Source of the DNA: Dipylidium caninum
Taxonomy: Eukaryota > Platyhelminthes > Cestoda > Cyclophyllidea > Dipylidiidae
DNA length: 64,000 bases
Direction: 5' to 3'
Assembly: GCA_017562135.1 (NCBI GenBank)
Contig: QEYB01000981.1
Span: forward strand, 372,001-436,000
Under the pieces are notes generated by a model. That model was not told the DNA's origin. It made no database searches and saw nothing but the letters and a program-made list of their open reading frames with translations. The position numbers were made by a program, and so were the translations under genes. Shown here in pieces: positions 37,501 to 53,900 of the stretch; position 1 is the first letter of the stretch, and every line of letters begins with the position of its first letter.

Positions 37501-40500
37501 TCCTGTTACCGCAACGCCTTTTTAAAATATTGCTTAAATGTTTATTATGCCGACTTTTTTCCACCTCGAATTATAATTCCCTTCATAAAATTAGTCCTAG
37601 TCAAATGCCTTTCTTAATAAGCTTCCTGCGGTGGCATTTCGTAAAAAAAACTGATTTGAAATACTTTTGCGGAGTGGGATAATTCTTATTACTCGCGCCC
37701 GTCAGGCCCATTTGACACCGATACCAAATTTTAATGAAGCGCAAATTCCGTATTCTTATTTTTTGTTAGCATTTTCTGATCATATGCGAAAGTTTTATCG
37801 GTTTTCGAAAACTTGCAAAAACCCGAATTTCCCACTTCAAGAGTAACTTTCAGCATTTTGTGTGAACATCTCAGTTAACTCTGTCTCATCTATTAATTTA
37901 CCATCACTGCATCCTCGTACCTTTTCCCTCCTCTCTCCGAAGAGTCTTCCTCGAAACCAAGTCAGCTGTCGCAGGATCCCAGTGCAAACGTGAAAGTCGC
38001 CACCTCGTTAGGTATGCGCATTTGCGACGATCTCTCCCGCCCCTTATCTAATCACCTACATGTCTGCATGTCCGCTTTTTCCCCCTGACAATCTTTGACA
38101 AAATCGGGTCCCACTAGTGTTACTACTTTGTGTTTTGCACATTGGTTGAATTTTCGGCTTGACAATCATACCCCATTTAGTTTGGTTATATAATCCACAA
38201 GAGTGGGCTTGCCACTCTGTTTACATCACTTACTTGACCCTTTGTGAATTTCAGACTTCATTCAACGTGGTGATTTTACTTTTTTTGATGTGCAGTAGGC
38301 TTGGCAACCCAACAAAGACTCCCGCTATTGTTTTTTATTCATGGTTTTCACATGCTTCCTGGTCTCACTTCCCTTCTCTCCTTTTTCCGGTGACGCAGCC
38401 GAGTCGAGGAATTCCTTCGGTTTGTGTCGCAAACACTCGTCATATCTCCACGTTCATGGATGGCGGCGATGTTTTACCTTCACTTAGTCGTTCTCGAGTC
38501 CGAGTAAATGGCGACACGTTGTGTGTTCTTTTTTTCTAAGTAGTCCCCCCAAAACGGTATTGCAAGGTTGGTAGCCTGGCAGGTTAACTCCGCGCACCAA
38601 ACCAACGCCCTTTTTTTTTCATTTATCCTTTTGTACACTTTCTCTTTCCCTTGGCAGTTCTACTCAAAGACAGTCGCAATGTGGATACGCTTCCGGTCCC
38701 CAAATTCATTTGCAATCAGTTGCGTGAATTGTGTAAACCTCTAAACATAGAATTCCTTCAAAATGAAGGCAAGTTTCTCTCCATACTTTCTGTCATGTGT
38801 TTGAGCTACGATGCAATTGCTGATGGTAAATGTGATTCTGATACCCTGACAATTCCTTTTCAAAAGTTTGCAGGGGGCAGAAAGATAATTTAGATTTTAA
38901 CGTTTTTTCCAATGAGTTATCAGCCTTCCGTGTATCAGCTCGTCTATTTTTTTTATATAAGTCAACTGGCGTTATTTTCTAGAAGACAGCCTTTCGGATC
39001 CACAAACTACCCCGCATGCGGTGGAGATGTATCAGTCGGTAAGCCTTGAAATATTTTCATTCCTTCCTGCACTTGGCGTAGGCACGAGTATTTGCGCCTG
39101 GTGGGCAGAAGGAGGTGCTCCCAGTGACTCGATTCCATACGCAAACCCACATTGAGCTTCTTTGATCGTTTTCATGCTGCCTTCTGTTGATGAGCAAAAA
39201 TTTGTGCCGAGGGGATTTGCCGCCTTTGACAAACAGTTTAATTTCGCTTTAAAATGGCCCCCAAAAACCAATTTCTTCATTTAAATGACTAAAATTTGCT
39301 TTCCTTGAGCACAAACGAAGTTGAATTCTTTTCCTTTCCCTTTAAAATTAGACGTTGATTCGTTTGATTCAACGCACCCTCGTTCTGTACTACCAGATGA
39401 CTCTCACGCGGATCCAAGTACGTCGTTTCCCCTGAAAGAATATCAACTTTCACCTTGCTTGCAATAATGCTCTTTTTAGTGTACCATTCACAAAATCTTG
39501 TGCGTGACCGACCGACTGTCTTTTTCTTTCAGCTTCAACCTTTCCCCCCACTCTCGTTAGAGGTTCTCCATTCCGCCGACTTCTTCACCCACACCGGCCC
39601 CCTCCTAATTGTGGTTCAGGGCTGCAACGAGAGCGTGCTGGGCGTGTGGGAGCCCACCCACCTGACGCGCGAGGGCGCCCAACCTCTGTCCCGAGGACTC
39701 AAAACCGGCTGTCAGATTGAACTCGTGAAAGTAGCTCATGATCAAGGCTTTCGAGTCGCCTTCTTCAATCTCAACTGCCTAGTGGCCGAAAACTCGATTC
39801 CGTAAGTTGGTCTTCAATTTGTCTCCCCTTGCTTTTCCGGTGCGAATAAAATGGCCTCGGCTTTCGGCTGCAATCATTACCTTTCCCTTCTCGAGTGGTC
39901 AAGAATGCTCCGTTCAACCAGATCCAAGTTGTTGCCTCTGCAACCTCAACGCATCACGCGAAACCGCGTCGTCAAACTCTGGCTCGTCAAATTGTCTTCC
40001 AGCTGTGGCGCAACTGCAACGAAATCTCAAACCTGTGAGTGATTTTGCTCCTTTCTTTTTTCTTTAACTTGATTGCATGGCATAAAGCCTCTCGTTGGGG
40101 AAAGTTTGAAAGATGGATTCGATGTGTCTTTTCTTACCAACGTGACTAGTTTCACCAGTTATTTTACTTTTTTTGACCTCTCATAAACTGTAATTGCCTG
40201 TGGTTTTTTTTCTGATTAAGAAGTTATGATACATTTACCTCATAATTTCCGCGTCAAATGGACAATTTTTGACAAGTACGCATACACATTCACAATGCCG
40301 CTTGGCTTTGTGAGGCCTTCTTTTGTCTTTTTTATTCTGTCCTCTGCAACAGTCGAGCGTTACCCTGGGAGAGAGAATGGCCTGTGGATGGGAAGCGCTT
40401 CTGAGCCGCTGTCACTCCTCCACCATTGTCGTCTGGGTGCACCGAAGGGCCGAAGAGTTCTTTCTCTATCCTCTCTGTCCGGTGCCTTACACCCTCGTCC

Positions 40501-42802
40501 ATTGTCGCTGCATGCCGAGAATAAAGTAGGTGGTGGTGGTGTTCGTCGTCGTCGTCATAGTGTTCTCTTCACTTCTTATTCTGAGAAAACTTTAATATCT
40601 CTTATTTCGACTATGCCTGTGTGTTAACTTCATTTTTTTAATCGGAAGATGGCATCTCAGACTCGCAGCGCGTATTATCCCACCGTGGACGGATTGCCTT
40701 GGCACTCATGATTAAATCTCATGCTTTATAAATTGGAGAGAAATAGTGTTGTCTATTTTCCGAGGCAGGTCTTGTAAAATCTTAAACCTACAAAATTTCT
40801 GTGAGGTAGTTGGGTACAAGTAAACCCCATCTCAAAGGAGCTATTCAACGACTCACTGTCGTGGGGGTGAACGCTACGCAAAAATTTCGTTTTACCTTCA
40901 CTTCGACTACACGAAACGTATGGTATAATTTCTTATCTGTTGACTCTGTACTAAGATTTTTAGTCCTTTAGTTTGACAATCACCGTTGTTTCCTCTTCAA
41001 TGGCGTAAGGGGGACAGAACTTACCTCTGGCCGCATCAGTGCACCTTCGGCTTACCCTTCAAATTCTCGTAGACCGCATAGACGACAGACTGTAGGCTGA
41101 CTATATTACTGCAATTGCCACTTCCAATTGAGATTTTTCTCCAATCCCACGCTTTATCTGGCGAAATCCTAACCTCCTCGACCGCCTCTCATGTTATTTT
41201 CAGTTGAATTGCCTTTGGCTGTCGCCTTTTCCTCTCCCGTTTGACCTATTTTTGGCACAATTCTAGTTGGCGACGGTCGAATAGTCTATTATTTTGTGGA
41301 TGATTGGAAATTTTAATTTGTGATTTACTGTGCTGAATCTATTTTCTTGTATTAATTGGGACCTCTTTTTGATGACTATTTAGAAAAAACTACAGCGGTG
41401 AGGGGAGCAGCTCAGCTCACGAAACGACGCCTTCGATGCACTCCACACAGTCGTATCAACACTCGGGTAATGCCTACTTCTACCTCTATAAAGTAACCTT
41501 TTGCTGCTCCCTAACCTCTGTCGTCTTCCTCAGGTGCTGCGCCATCCGCTGTCGTCGCGGAGTTACACAACCTTGAGCTTTCGGCTGCCTGGGCTGACCG
41601 CGCAATGGCGTATTGGTCAAGCCTTCAGTCAAGAGTGAAAGCCGTGGCCTTCGTTGATCCCTGCCCGATGATGACAAACTTCTCGCAAAGCGGCCTTGGC
41701 TGGGGTCTGGTCAACACCGAAGGCGGAACGTCGCATACGCACGCGTCGCCGCCACGAGATGTCGCTCTCGTCAGGGAGTGGTTTGCACACGTAAGGCCGA
41801 CTGGTGACTCGGCAATTTCTACTCCCCCTCAACTACCCCAGACTCTCCTGTCCTTCCCCTCCCCACCTTTCAATTTACGTTCATTGGTGCTGTGGAAACA
41901 CTTTCTCCTGCCCTTTAGAACGCCGTTCAGTACGTCGCATCGTCTTTGGAGTTGGGACAGCCTTTGCCCGCTAATCGGTTTAGACCAAGCAACCTACAAA
42001 CACTTTCCGCTGGTGAGCTCTTTTGTGTATGTTTGAGACTCACTTTGGGCCGGCTCTCCCCATATCGTCAACTACTTCCTAATGATCTTCCTTTTACACT
42101 TAGTGGATAATTTCAGATGCATTCTAAACCGGTGTCGTAAAAGTGTTAAAATACGCTGATTATAAGGTAAACGCGAGGGAAGCTTAAAATCGTCTGATGC
42201 CTCACAAACGTGGACTGCATTGAAAAACGACTGTAGTTGAGTACTAAAATTGTTGCTCAAATAAAATCTTTGGAGTAAATCAGTCTAGTTCGATGCGATC
42301 AGAATTTGGAATGTCGCACTGTCGCTTTCTGGCTGCCTCTCATTGCTACAGCCTAAGTCACTTCATATAAAAGGGAATATCACTTACTCATACGCACGTC
42401 AGTGGGGACTTAAACAATTCCTACCTTCTGCTCTAACACATTTATGATTTGTCAATCGAAGATGCTGTTTTGCTTCGGGATGGAAATGTCTTTAGTTCTA
42501 CTTCCACCTTCTGAGATGTGACATGCATTTTGCTGACTGTCCAACATTGCGATATCCTACGAAAAACCAGTGAAAATGTGTACTTCTGTGGTCTTATCCA
42601 TTCTTCCAGGCTTGAAAGTACGAAAACCCGTTTATCTTTTCATTCTCTTGTCTTTTCTCTAATAGGAACTAAGGAGAAGGACTTGATCCACGCCTATGTC
42701 ATGAATTCTATCTTGGATTTCTTTAACCGGAAGCTGCAGGAGTCCACAACCACCCCCACCAGCACCGCCACCACCAACGGTTGCCACTCGCCACGGAGTT
42801 GA
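34535..42802 (+). CDS. ARB2A: ARB2A / FAM172A-like protein (Arb2 alpha/beta-hydrolase-like domain)
   Basis: Exons: 34535-34973, 37943-38011, 38658-38768, 38983-39038, 39352-39417, 39533-39801, 39896-40034, 40353-40525, 41384-41466, 41534-41790, 41919-42012, 42666-42802. Every junction keeps phase. Family blocks: TGPLLIVVQGCNESVLGVWE (first strand of the hydrolase-like fold), LKTGCQIELVKVAHDQGFRV, SLQSRVKAVAFVDP, and LSAGTKEKDLIHAYVMNSIL, matching the SAGTDRHELTSW block of FAM172A. The first exon is Ser/Pro/Thr-rich and starts directly at a CTTTTAG acceptor without an ATG (see findings). One intron begins GC (GAAG|GCAAGT, 38769). The nucleophile elbow expected as AHSYGG reads WVHRRA, and Cys/Ser-rich inserts flank it, so hydrolase activity is doubtful. 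Vertebrate FAM172A is linked to Argonaute 2 and splicing. The first intron is 2.97 kb, T-rich and without recognisable genes. Confidence 0.85.
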
Positions 42803-45800
42803 CTTCATTTCTCTAAACTTGCTATGTTTGCATTTTTCTACTCTTCTAGCTCTGCCTAACCGATCTCTCTTTTTCGGTTGCCATTATTTGGACCACTTTT
42901 TTCTACAAACAAGAGTAATTTTATACGACGCTATTTTAGTAGGGTTATAGGCCACAGACTCGCAAGTAAGGCAGCGGGGTTATGAGTAAAGCCCCGTACA
43001 TTAGGAAAATTGTAATTGAAGGATGCATGTTACCCACAGATCATCCCGAATTTTTCCTTTCTTTAAAGGAAATTCTAAGGTGTGGGTCGGAGTACTCACT
43101 TCAGCAAAATCACGGTTAGCATAGATAGTGTGGATCAAACTCCTAGTGAGATTTTTCATTTCATTGTGTCAGCCTCATTGTTTTGTCTACCCTCGGTTTT
43201 GTGTCCTTTAGGAGTACTTTCATCGAAAAAAAGTTTGACATGACTACTTAAACGGGGTTTCGAGAGACCGCGGTGCTGGAAGTGGAGTTATGAGTTTCGA
43301 AATACGTAATTTCGGTTCGAGGAGGTTTTGCAAACTAAAACAAACTGAGTTCAAAATGTTAGTGATAGACAAGAAGTACGAATTCGGAGCACTGTTCCTA
43401 TTCAGCCAATTGGTTTAGAGGGAACAACGGCGGTTATACCTGTTACGGGTACCTATCTCGAAAAATGTAATTTTCGAAATAGTTGTCATTGCTAAGATCT
43501 TTCAGTAGTGGTTCTGCTTGTCAATGAATATATTACGACAATAAAAAATAACAGTAAAATGGGGGGACACCGATTTCGGAAATGCGGCCAGGAATAAGTG
43601 TAAAAGAAGGACAAGGAGCAATTATTCGGACGCACTGACCCCAATCGCCCAAAAAAGGACAAAAATTAAGTTTTCGAAAAATGCGAAAACTTGTATCAAA
43701 TTATAAAACAGTGATAGCAACGGGACATAATCATTTCAACTGGTAGGAAACAATCGAGTCCACTTTGTGAACTCGAGTGGAAAATGAGCGAAGTTGAACC
43801 TGCGTCGAGTTGGGTACAAAACAAGGCCCGGACTCGCCCCAACCCTCTGGAATTTCGGAATTTTTGTCGGTGTACACTAGTAAGTTAAACGTGCCTAGAA
43901 TTTGAGGGCATAACAATAAGCAATTGGCTAAAAATAAGCAGATATCTGGTAAAGTAAAATTTAACTCAGTTTTTACAAAATGAAACATATACAACGCGCT
44001 TACATGAAGAGGACAACACTGGCAAAAATGTTGAAGAAGAGACAATCTGACGGATAATGACGCTGAGTTCGTTGTTAACCTGCTCGACATTCTTTGGGCA
44101 ACTAACGAGGAAATGTGTCAAGTCAGAACTAACGCAGAGGCAGATTCATCTTCTTTTATGACATTAAATTGCCAGCGTTCCAGCACTTCCTCCGTTTTAA
44201 CAGATTTGATAACGAGTACCAGACGTTTTAGGGCGTCACTTGCTAACCAAACTGCAAAAAATTTAGGTGCAGAGGAGATGCTAACCTTTAACTTGACTGA
44301 CGAGGCAACTCAGATATTCGTCTAACTCTTCATCAGTTGTCGTCAATACGGCGCGACCAAACTTTTTGACTTGTTTAAACGAGGCCTCAGGGTAAATGCC
44401 GCGGATATAGAGAATATTATTGATTGCTACATCTTCAAAACTTCATTAACAAAAAACAAAGTTTACAAAAGTAGTCAGCAATTATTTCAACAGAGCCCTT
44501 CAAGTCAATAGACCCCGAAGACTGCGAACTCTGCATCCGTGCAAGCACCCACGAAATTAAAAGCACCGCCCATCACAAATCTTTGTTTTGACGTGAGGTT
44601 ATAAAGAAAGTGTAGTATTCGGGGAGAATTGTAATAAAAATAAAATACAGGTGAACCGAATTTATAGTCCATCGGGGAGTTGTACATTGACCCGCATCAG
44701 ATTGCAATTTTGGGTGATTTTATGCATACACAATTTTGTGTAAGTGTTATTTTTTCACTTAGTCCGCTGTATCGCTAATGTAGACATTGAGATGCACAGC
44801 GGATGACAAAAATGCAATCCAACTCATTCATTGCCTAAATTCACACACCAAGTATATAGGAGCATGCGTTAAAAGCCACCCTTCTATCTCAACCATATGC
44901 CGTGTCATTGACATTTCAGGCAAAGGATCTTCTTGTTCCAAACCCCTAAACTCGAATCGCTGCTCTGCAGAGTCGACACAATCCTAGACTTGCTCCCGTT
45001 TTCAGTGCATATTCTAGCAACAAAGGTCGCTAATTTGCAAATTTATTTTCCTCGTGTAATTGACCTCCCAAAGCAATCATCACGATTATGTCAAGCGCCC
45101 TACCACGTTTGACAAAAACTATGCGCACCTGTACATCGAAGACAAAATGAATTTCAAAACCATCAAGCGCCTCACCCCACTACCATTTTTAATTTTGATT
45201 AATATATAACTTCGGAAACTTTACGAACTGCACACAAAACAGGAATTGGCTTTCATGTCGTGTTACGCCACTGTTACACTTTCGTCTCTATGTACACAGC
45301 ACATCTACGGACTACTACCCCGCATCTGCGAAAAAAAACCTGTTTTCAACTGGGGCCTTCGTCCCCCTCCGCAGTTAACCGTATGATCCTCAGAGACTAA
45401 CCCATGTGTACCTTATTTTCCACGTCAAAGCTAAATAAGCCGTACGGAAATATTATGGTCTTAATTGCCCCAGACACCTCAAATCTTTAAAGATTTGGTC
45501 ATGAAGGCCTATAAGCGAAAAAACCTCCAAGTCAATTATGCAAGCACTAATGCCGTACCCCCCCCAAGTATTACAAAATTTTAACAGTAAAGCAGTGTAA
45601 GCATTTAGAAAAAAATGGGTCGACTTTATTTAGCAAAACACCATCTGACACCTCCAATTGCAATACGAGTCACTTCCGAGGGGTAGCAATACAACGATTG
45701 GGAAGTCAGTCAGCTTTTAGAAACATCAAATCTGAATTGAAGAAATAGTAACTGCCAAGATCCCCGAATGCGTACAAATCATGCGAATTGCAGCCCGAAG

Positions 45801-46692
45801 CAAAACCCCCATCCTGACAAGGTTGAGGGCATGACTCATATGATGAACCCGTCTAAATGCTGGTGACCAGATGGTCTAAGTGATGGAGAAATGGTAAACA
45901 TTCTTCACACTATTCAAATTCCACTAAACCAGACGTTTATGGAAGTTGTTTCTGAAGCCAATGCGTCGTAACTACCACACGATAAACTAGCGCGTGGAAC
46001 TGACAACAAAAAAGGCGCACTACCATAGCACTATAGATGGCAGCACGTGTGATCTCTGCACTACGGAAGTGTTTAACAACGAAGCCTTTAGCAGCCGACT
46101 TCAAAACAGTGCTACCACGGGTGGATCCGCAAAATAGTTGCGTAAATACACATGGCGCCGATAATACTTAATAAATCATATCGGAATTTTGCATCCATAA
46201 GACAGCTAAACCCGACAGTAAAAGCAAATTAAAAGGCACATAAGAACAAAAATCCCAGAATTAGCCCAAATGACTTCCATACTCCAATGAAAATAAGATC
46301 ATGCCCGAAAAATATCGACAACACTTCACTTCACCCCCATTACCCGTAGAATTTGAACAAGATAAGTAAAGGCCTAAAACACCCCGTTATCGAGGCCCTA
46401 GAATTATCAAGGATTGCCTTAATTCTCCCGAGCTCAAGGGGCAGAGATTCATATTAATAATTTCATGTCAGTACCAGGCGATAAACACATTAAACAGAGC
46501 TGAATTGAGGCAAATAACAAAATATTCGTCACCTTGCTCAGTAGAAAGAGTTTAGGGCGAGGCCGAGGGGGTCAGGCGTTTTGGCCTCTTACATATACCC
46601 AAAATATCATACCCAGACCCACGAAAAAGGAGTTTTCCAAAGTCGGCAATTTCTGTTTAAAATACAAGCTGTACACACATGGAGACAACCAC
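42803..46692. other. AT-rich gap between convergent ARB2A and eS27
   Basis: 3.9 kb with only short open frames. The + strand shifts from T-rich (left of about 43 kb) to A/C-rich, as seen over minus-strand transcripts elsewhere in the window, so the right part may lie in minus-strand transcripts. No conserved exon, tRNA or intact transposon found. A minus-strand frame at 44640-44505 (VMGGAFNFVG) vaguely recalls a LINE endonuclease but is too weak to call. Confidence 0.4.
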
Positions 46693-46982
46693 CTACCGGC
46701 TCTTTATCCGGAATTTGCAACCTAAAGGCAGATTAGGATAAATTGTGGAATATCTCGCCTACCATAAGTCAGCTTGGCCTTTCCACCAGTAGGTGTGCAA
46801 AGAATTTTGTCGCAACCTGGGCACACGACTGGTGTCTGAGCATGGCTAAATACAACTTGTATCTTCAGACAGTCAGCGCATTTGACATCCATAAAATAAG
46901 AGTTTGGTGAGGGCACCAAACGCTTTAGTTTGCATTTCCTTTTCTCCTCCGCAAGCGAAGGATGGAGCAAATCGCGTGCCAA
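46693..46982 (-). CDS. RPS27: 40S ribosomal protein S27 (eS27)
   Basis: Zinc-binding protein of the small ribosomal subunit. Minus-strand exons 46982-46763 and 46721-46693, joined in phase over a 41-nt intron. The product reads [20 protein letters not shown], then [15 protein letters not shown], with zinc ligands C-x2-C (KCADC) and C-x2-C (CPGC), then GGKAKLTYG + CKFRIKSR, the usual GCSFRRK-type tail. With one initiator Met it has 83 residues (84 in human). The coding exon begins exactly at a TTTTTCAG acceptor and has no ATG. The Met must come from an upstream exon ending ATG|GT (candidates just upstream, one only 22 nt away) or from a spliced leader ending in AUG. Confidence 0.92.
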
Positions 46983-48262
46983 CTGAAAAAGACAAGACGA
47001 GAACCATGAAGGACAGCCACAAGCGGACGACCGACCACGACACCACACTGACACCCACCATCACCCGTTCTCGGTCCCGAAGTAACCATCCTGGTCATTT
47101 AAAACAAAGACTGTCAATTGATCGAGAGATACTTCAACTACTTTGAGGTATAATGGCAAAGTCTTCCGATTTGTTAACACTTCAAATCAAAAATCAAAAA
47201 TTAAATATAAACAGTTTTAGATTTCGTCGGAGGCATGAGTTATTTAAAGCTATGAGCAAATACATCAGAACCTGCACAAAATGTGACATTTATTCGGTTA
47301 AACATATATATATATACGTAAGTATCTGCCACGCTCAATGATCAGAAAATTCGAGATTCGTTGCTCACTTGTTGCGGAGGAATGAGGTCATTATATCCCC
47401 TGCATTTTTTAAATGTATTTTAAAATCCCGAGCTTAAAATATTTCCAACGATACATTAGTTTTCACTGTCCAAATGGGTCTCTTCGAGCGCATCTTTGGC
47501 TTTACTAATTTTGTTGTAAATTGTGGCAAATATAGCCCTTTCGTGGTCGAAAACATGGAAAATAAGTGCCTCATGTCTACCATTATATCTAAAAAAAATC
47601 GCTTCCCAGGAAGTGAAAAAACGCGTTGTGCACCGTAATCCCAATGATTTATTTTGAGCCACTTTTGGTCCCCAGGTTCAAAAAAACGCGACTTATGGCA
47701 TGAAAACATGTTGATCTGGCCTCGTGTCTTTCTTGGCATCACACCACATTCATTACAATTTAAAGTACTACCTGGGACAACCGCCCTCTCGATTGATACG
47801 GCCATTTTTCTTCTTAATTGACGTTTAAACTTGAGCTATGTGTGGAAGTCTCGCGTATACACTGGGGAAAACGAAGAATCCTTATTACATAATATTGCAA
47901 TCACGTTTAGGCAACGTGAAATTCAGCACTGTAACAACAACAATATTGAGTTTTCTGAAAGCCGTCAAGTTTTTTAGGAGTGACACGGAGCTTCGAAACT
48001 GTAACTTTGGCCGTAAGTAATGTAAACATTTCCAGATCGTGAGGCCGTCATTTATAAAGCATTATTGTTTAACTTGATCGATATAATTATTCAATAACCG
48101 CATATTAAATTATTTACAATTTTTGTTAAAGGGCTTCGTTTCGGTGATATTACGAAATTTGCTATTATTTGTTAGCAGAGTTTGAATGAATAAATTTAGG
48201 TGTCCCCTTCGCAGTAGCGCCGTTAATTTTGGTCGCTGTCACGTACACCTTTCCCCAGCCTG
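46983..48262. promoter_or_regulatory. Divergent region, eS27 / GPI
   Basis: 1.28 kb between genes pointing apart. Contains the possible eS27 first exon just right of 46983, a TA repeat (about 47305-47320) and an isolated minus-strand frame at 47434-47805 (separate entry). Otherwise AT-rich. Confidence 0.4.
47434..47805 (-). CDS. Isolated 123-codon open frame of unknown nature
   Basis: ATG-to-stop frame of 123 codons on the minus strand, long for such AT-rich DNA. It has a CNECG string near the N-terminus (residues 17-21) and many aromatic and basic residues. No family recognised, no splice partners or context supporting a gene. It may be a degenerate mobile-element fragment or chance. Confidence 0.2.
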   Translation of the reverse strand: MAVSIERAVVPGSTLNCNECGVMPRKTRGQINMFSCHKSRFFEPGDQKWLKINHWDYGAQRVFSLPGKRFFLDIMVDMRHLFSMFSTTKGLYLPQFTTKLVKPKMRSKRPIWTVKTNVSLEIF

Positions 48263-50925
<2,663 letters not shown>

Positions 50926-53900
50926 TGTGTACTTCAAGTTTCTGCGTAAATTTCTCCCCTTTTCATTATGGCTTATTATTCTCTTGCTTGACCTTATTAA
51001 TTGCTGTTTCTACATAGGTTAACTTCCCTTTATTCTTCTCGCTATTTATCTCTAATATGGTGCTTTACGCGCCCACCCATTTTGCAACTAAGTGAATAAA
51101 TATGATATTTCAAGTAGGTTTTTTTAGTATAATAGCCCTTGGACGGTTTTGAACACTCTTATTCTCCGCGGTAGTTGTGTCTACGTGATTCTCCTACATT
51201 TCGTTCTTGACTGCATCAGTTGACCGCTTTATGTGTGCGGTGACATAAGTTTTTCGAGTGAAATAGGAGAGGTTATCGCATCTCTTACGTGATGTTCGTC
51301 CACCAGTTAGCAAGTGTGCAGGACAGCGGATGTGAGGAAAAAACTAGAGGACACATTGAAACTACGGCCATCCCCAAAGATTAACTGCTCGTGCTAAGTG
51401 AGGTCGTTTTTTTAAGCTTTCACCAGTACAAGCTCGTCTTGCGCAAAACAAACGAATATTTTCACTGTGATTACTCCGCGACCTAAAGTGGATTTGCAAC
51501 TGTGCGACTCTTGTTTGTTAGTTGGCCACATCTCAGTCTTCTAAGTGTTCTTGAGGTTGTGTCTGACCGTGTCAACTTTGGATGCAACATGAATTTTATG
51601 AGAAGGTTCCTCGTATAAAGCCAATTAATAGTGGACAACAGTCCCTGTCACTTCGTCTGCGCAAAGAACCTCCGGTTGTGTGATTTCGTGGATCAGTGGG
51701 TGGGGCTGCCTCGCTGAAAGCGTCGAGGTGCGCCGTCCGTCTAACACACTTCCTATGGACATATCAGAGCGTCTTCCTCCTGCGCCCAAAGCGTTTAATG
51801 TTGATCCAGACGTTCTGACACTGAGGTGTGATTTGCGTATCTCTTAGCACTTCGAGCTCTCCGACGGTGCGGGCCTCGTCTTTGCCGCCTTCACAATCAC
51901 CTAGACTATGCACCGCATTACTGGACCAGGCTGCGGGGCGTCTCATTGCGCGTGTCATGTGATCCGCGTAAATAAACAACCTTCGGCCACTGCCGTTCTC
52001 CATCCACTCAGTGTCCGGGAGGATGCTCTTCGCGTGCAGGACTTGAGGCGCCCCAGCCCGTGACGACCCTCCTCACGCACGCTAAGAGGCGCGAGGACAC
52101 TTCCTTTTACGTTCACTTTACTTGAGCCAACACGGAGCAAGTGGTGCTGGCTGCACGGCTAGGCGGGCAAAGCGCTGACAGCGTATGAGACTGTCAGTGG
52201 CCCTTACGTGTCGGCGATCCTCGTGTCGCAAATATTTCATTTGACTAGCACATATTAGTGGCAATAATGCAAAGTTATGCCTTTTTTTCTGGTTCTCTGA
52301 ATTGTTATTTTGCCGTACGGACGATGCGTGGCCAAAGACCCAACCATTCAGGTCAGCTTTTTCGAGTGTGCTCTAAAGTAATCTACCGCATGGGCAGCTG
52401 TGCACACTCCCCCGAGGCACTTGGAGACCATGCCGCGGTGTCGTCTGAACAGCCTAACCGGAGCCGGGCGGCGCCCACCCATGGACAATTCGTCCGCTGC
52501 CGACCGCGGTGAGAGGGGCCAGCCGCTGGGATCTTTTTCAGTTCCTGAAGTGTGTGCCTTCATAACGCCTGTTACATCGAGAAAGACTGCCACTTCCGTA
52601 GTTTTTGCAACGCTTCGACTCAACCAGTCTCGATGTGAACTAGTCGGGAACTTGCTCGAGAGTGTGGACCCGTCCGTGTTGGCATACGCCTCGCTGCGCG
52701 TAAATGGCCTGCGCGAAGTTGGCGGTGATAGGCGTGACCGGAAGCGAAAGTGGCTGAGGTCCACGGCCCTCGGTGAAGAGCTACCTGGTTGGCCGCAGCA
52801 GCGATGGGAATCGCGACCGCAGTGAGACGGTTTGTCCCGCCTCGAAGCACTCGCCAAGGCACGGGCACGCGAAACGTCTCCCCGACTTAATTGGCACGAG
52901 CTGGCGCCTCCGGCCATTTCTTCTCACAACGCCAATCTGTCTCCCGCTCGTTTGACAGGTGGTCACAACTCTGTCTGAGTGTGTTTTTATCATTTTCGTT
53001 ATTCCCAAGTGGCATCCCTGCGACTTCGGCTCTGTACGGAGACAGCGACTAGGGGGCCTCCTCAAAAAAAAGGTTGCTAGGGCCAAATAAGGTTTTCAAC
53101 GGCATCGCGGGTAGGAAAAGCCTTCGAGGTTGTCCGTTCCAATGTGGTGCGTCCTTGTGCCTCGGAGCCACGTGCCAACGAAGCCGTCCAAATTCTCTCA
53201 AATCCCTTACCAACCGGCTTATGCTGCCTTGTTAGTGGCTTGGCACGGCGGAGAGAGAACTGCAAATATGCCCGCCGATGGCTCAGCACGTCACGAGAGC
53301 ATCGGCCAACTGCTGGGCAAAAGTTTAGGCGTCGTTTTGGATCGGACAGGTTGGCACAGACTATTCGCCCGACCTCCCGAGACTCCGCAGACTGCGCATT
53401 TTAATGAGATTCTCGCACTTCTTAGGCGGCTATGCCGCTTGCCTGGGACAGGAATAACTTGCAAGTCGGTTACCTGAGCCGGCTCCCCTTTTACAGAGGT
53501 GTTCTTCACCCAGTGTCTTTTCACATCTCCATTTACTTTTTTTATTTATTTATCCACTATGCCGTTCTCTATGCATGCAAAAAATGCCGGTGTTCTCACG
53601 AGCGTGTTAAGCTCGGCGAAGTCCTCGCTGCCTCAGCGTAGCACACGAGTCGTCCTGCCCGACCAATTTACCCTCTTCTGAGTCATTTCTTCAAATTTAC
53701 GTTGAACACCTTAGCAGGGGCCTCCGAGCCTCGCACCCTCCCAAACGTGATCCGCGTGTCTGCGCCGCTTTCGGGTCCTTGGCCTCGTTGACTCCTGTTT
53801 CAGCGCAAATTATGTGCCAGACTTGGTAGACAAAACAAGCCTCCGCGTGTTGGGGAGATGATCTATAAATCTGTTTACTATCGCAGCCCTTGAAAACTTA

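Noticed and set aside
44505..44640. VMGGAFNFVG-like string resembling a LINE endonuclease motif
   Set aside because: Too short, with no reverse transcriptase or further endonuclease blocks nearby.
52348..52917. Overlapping 190- and 141-codon frames on opposite strands
   Set aside because: High GC makes chance frames common; no family resemblance, no splice chain and no strand preference.
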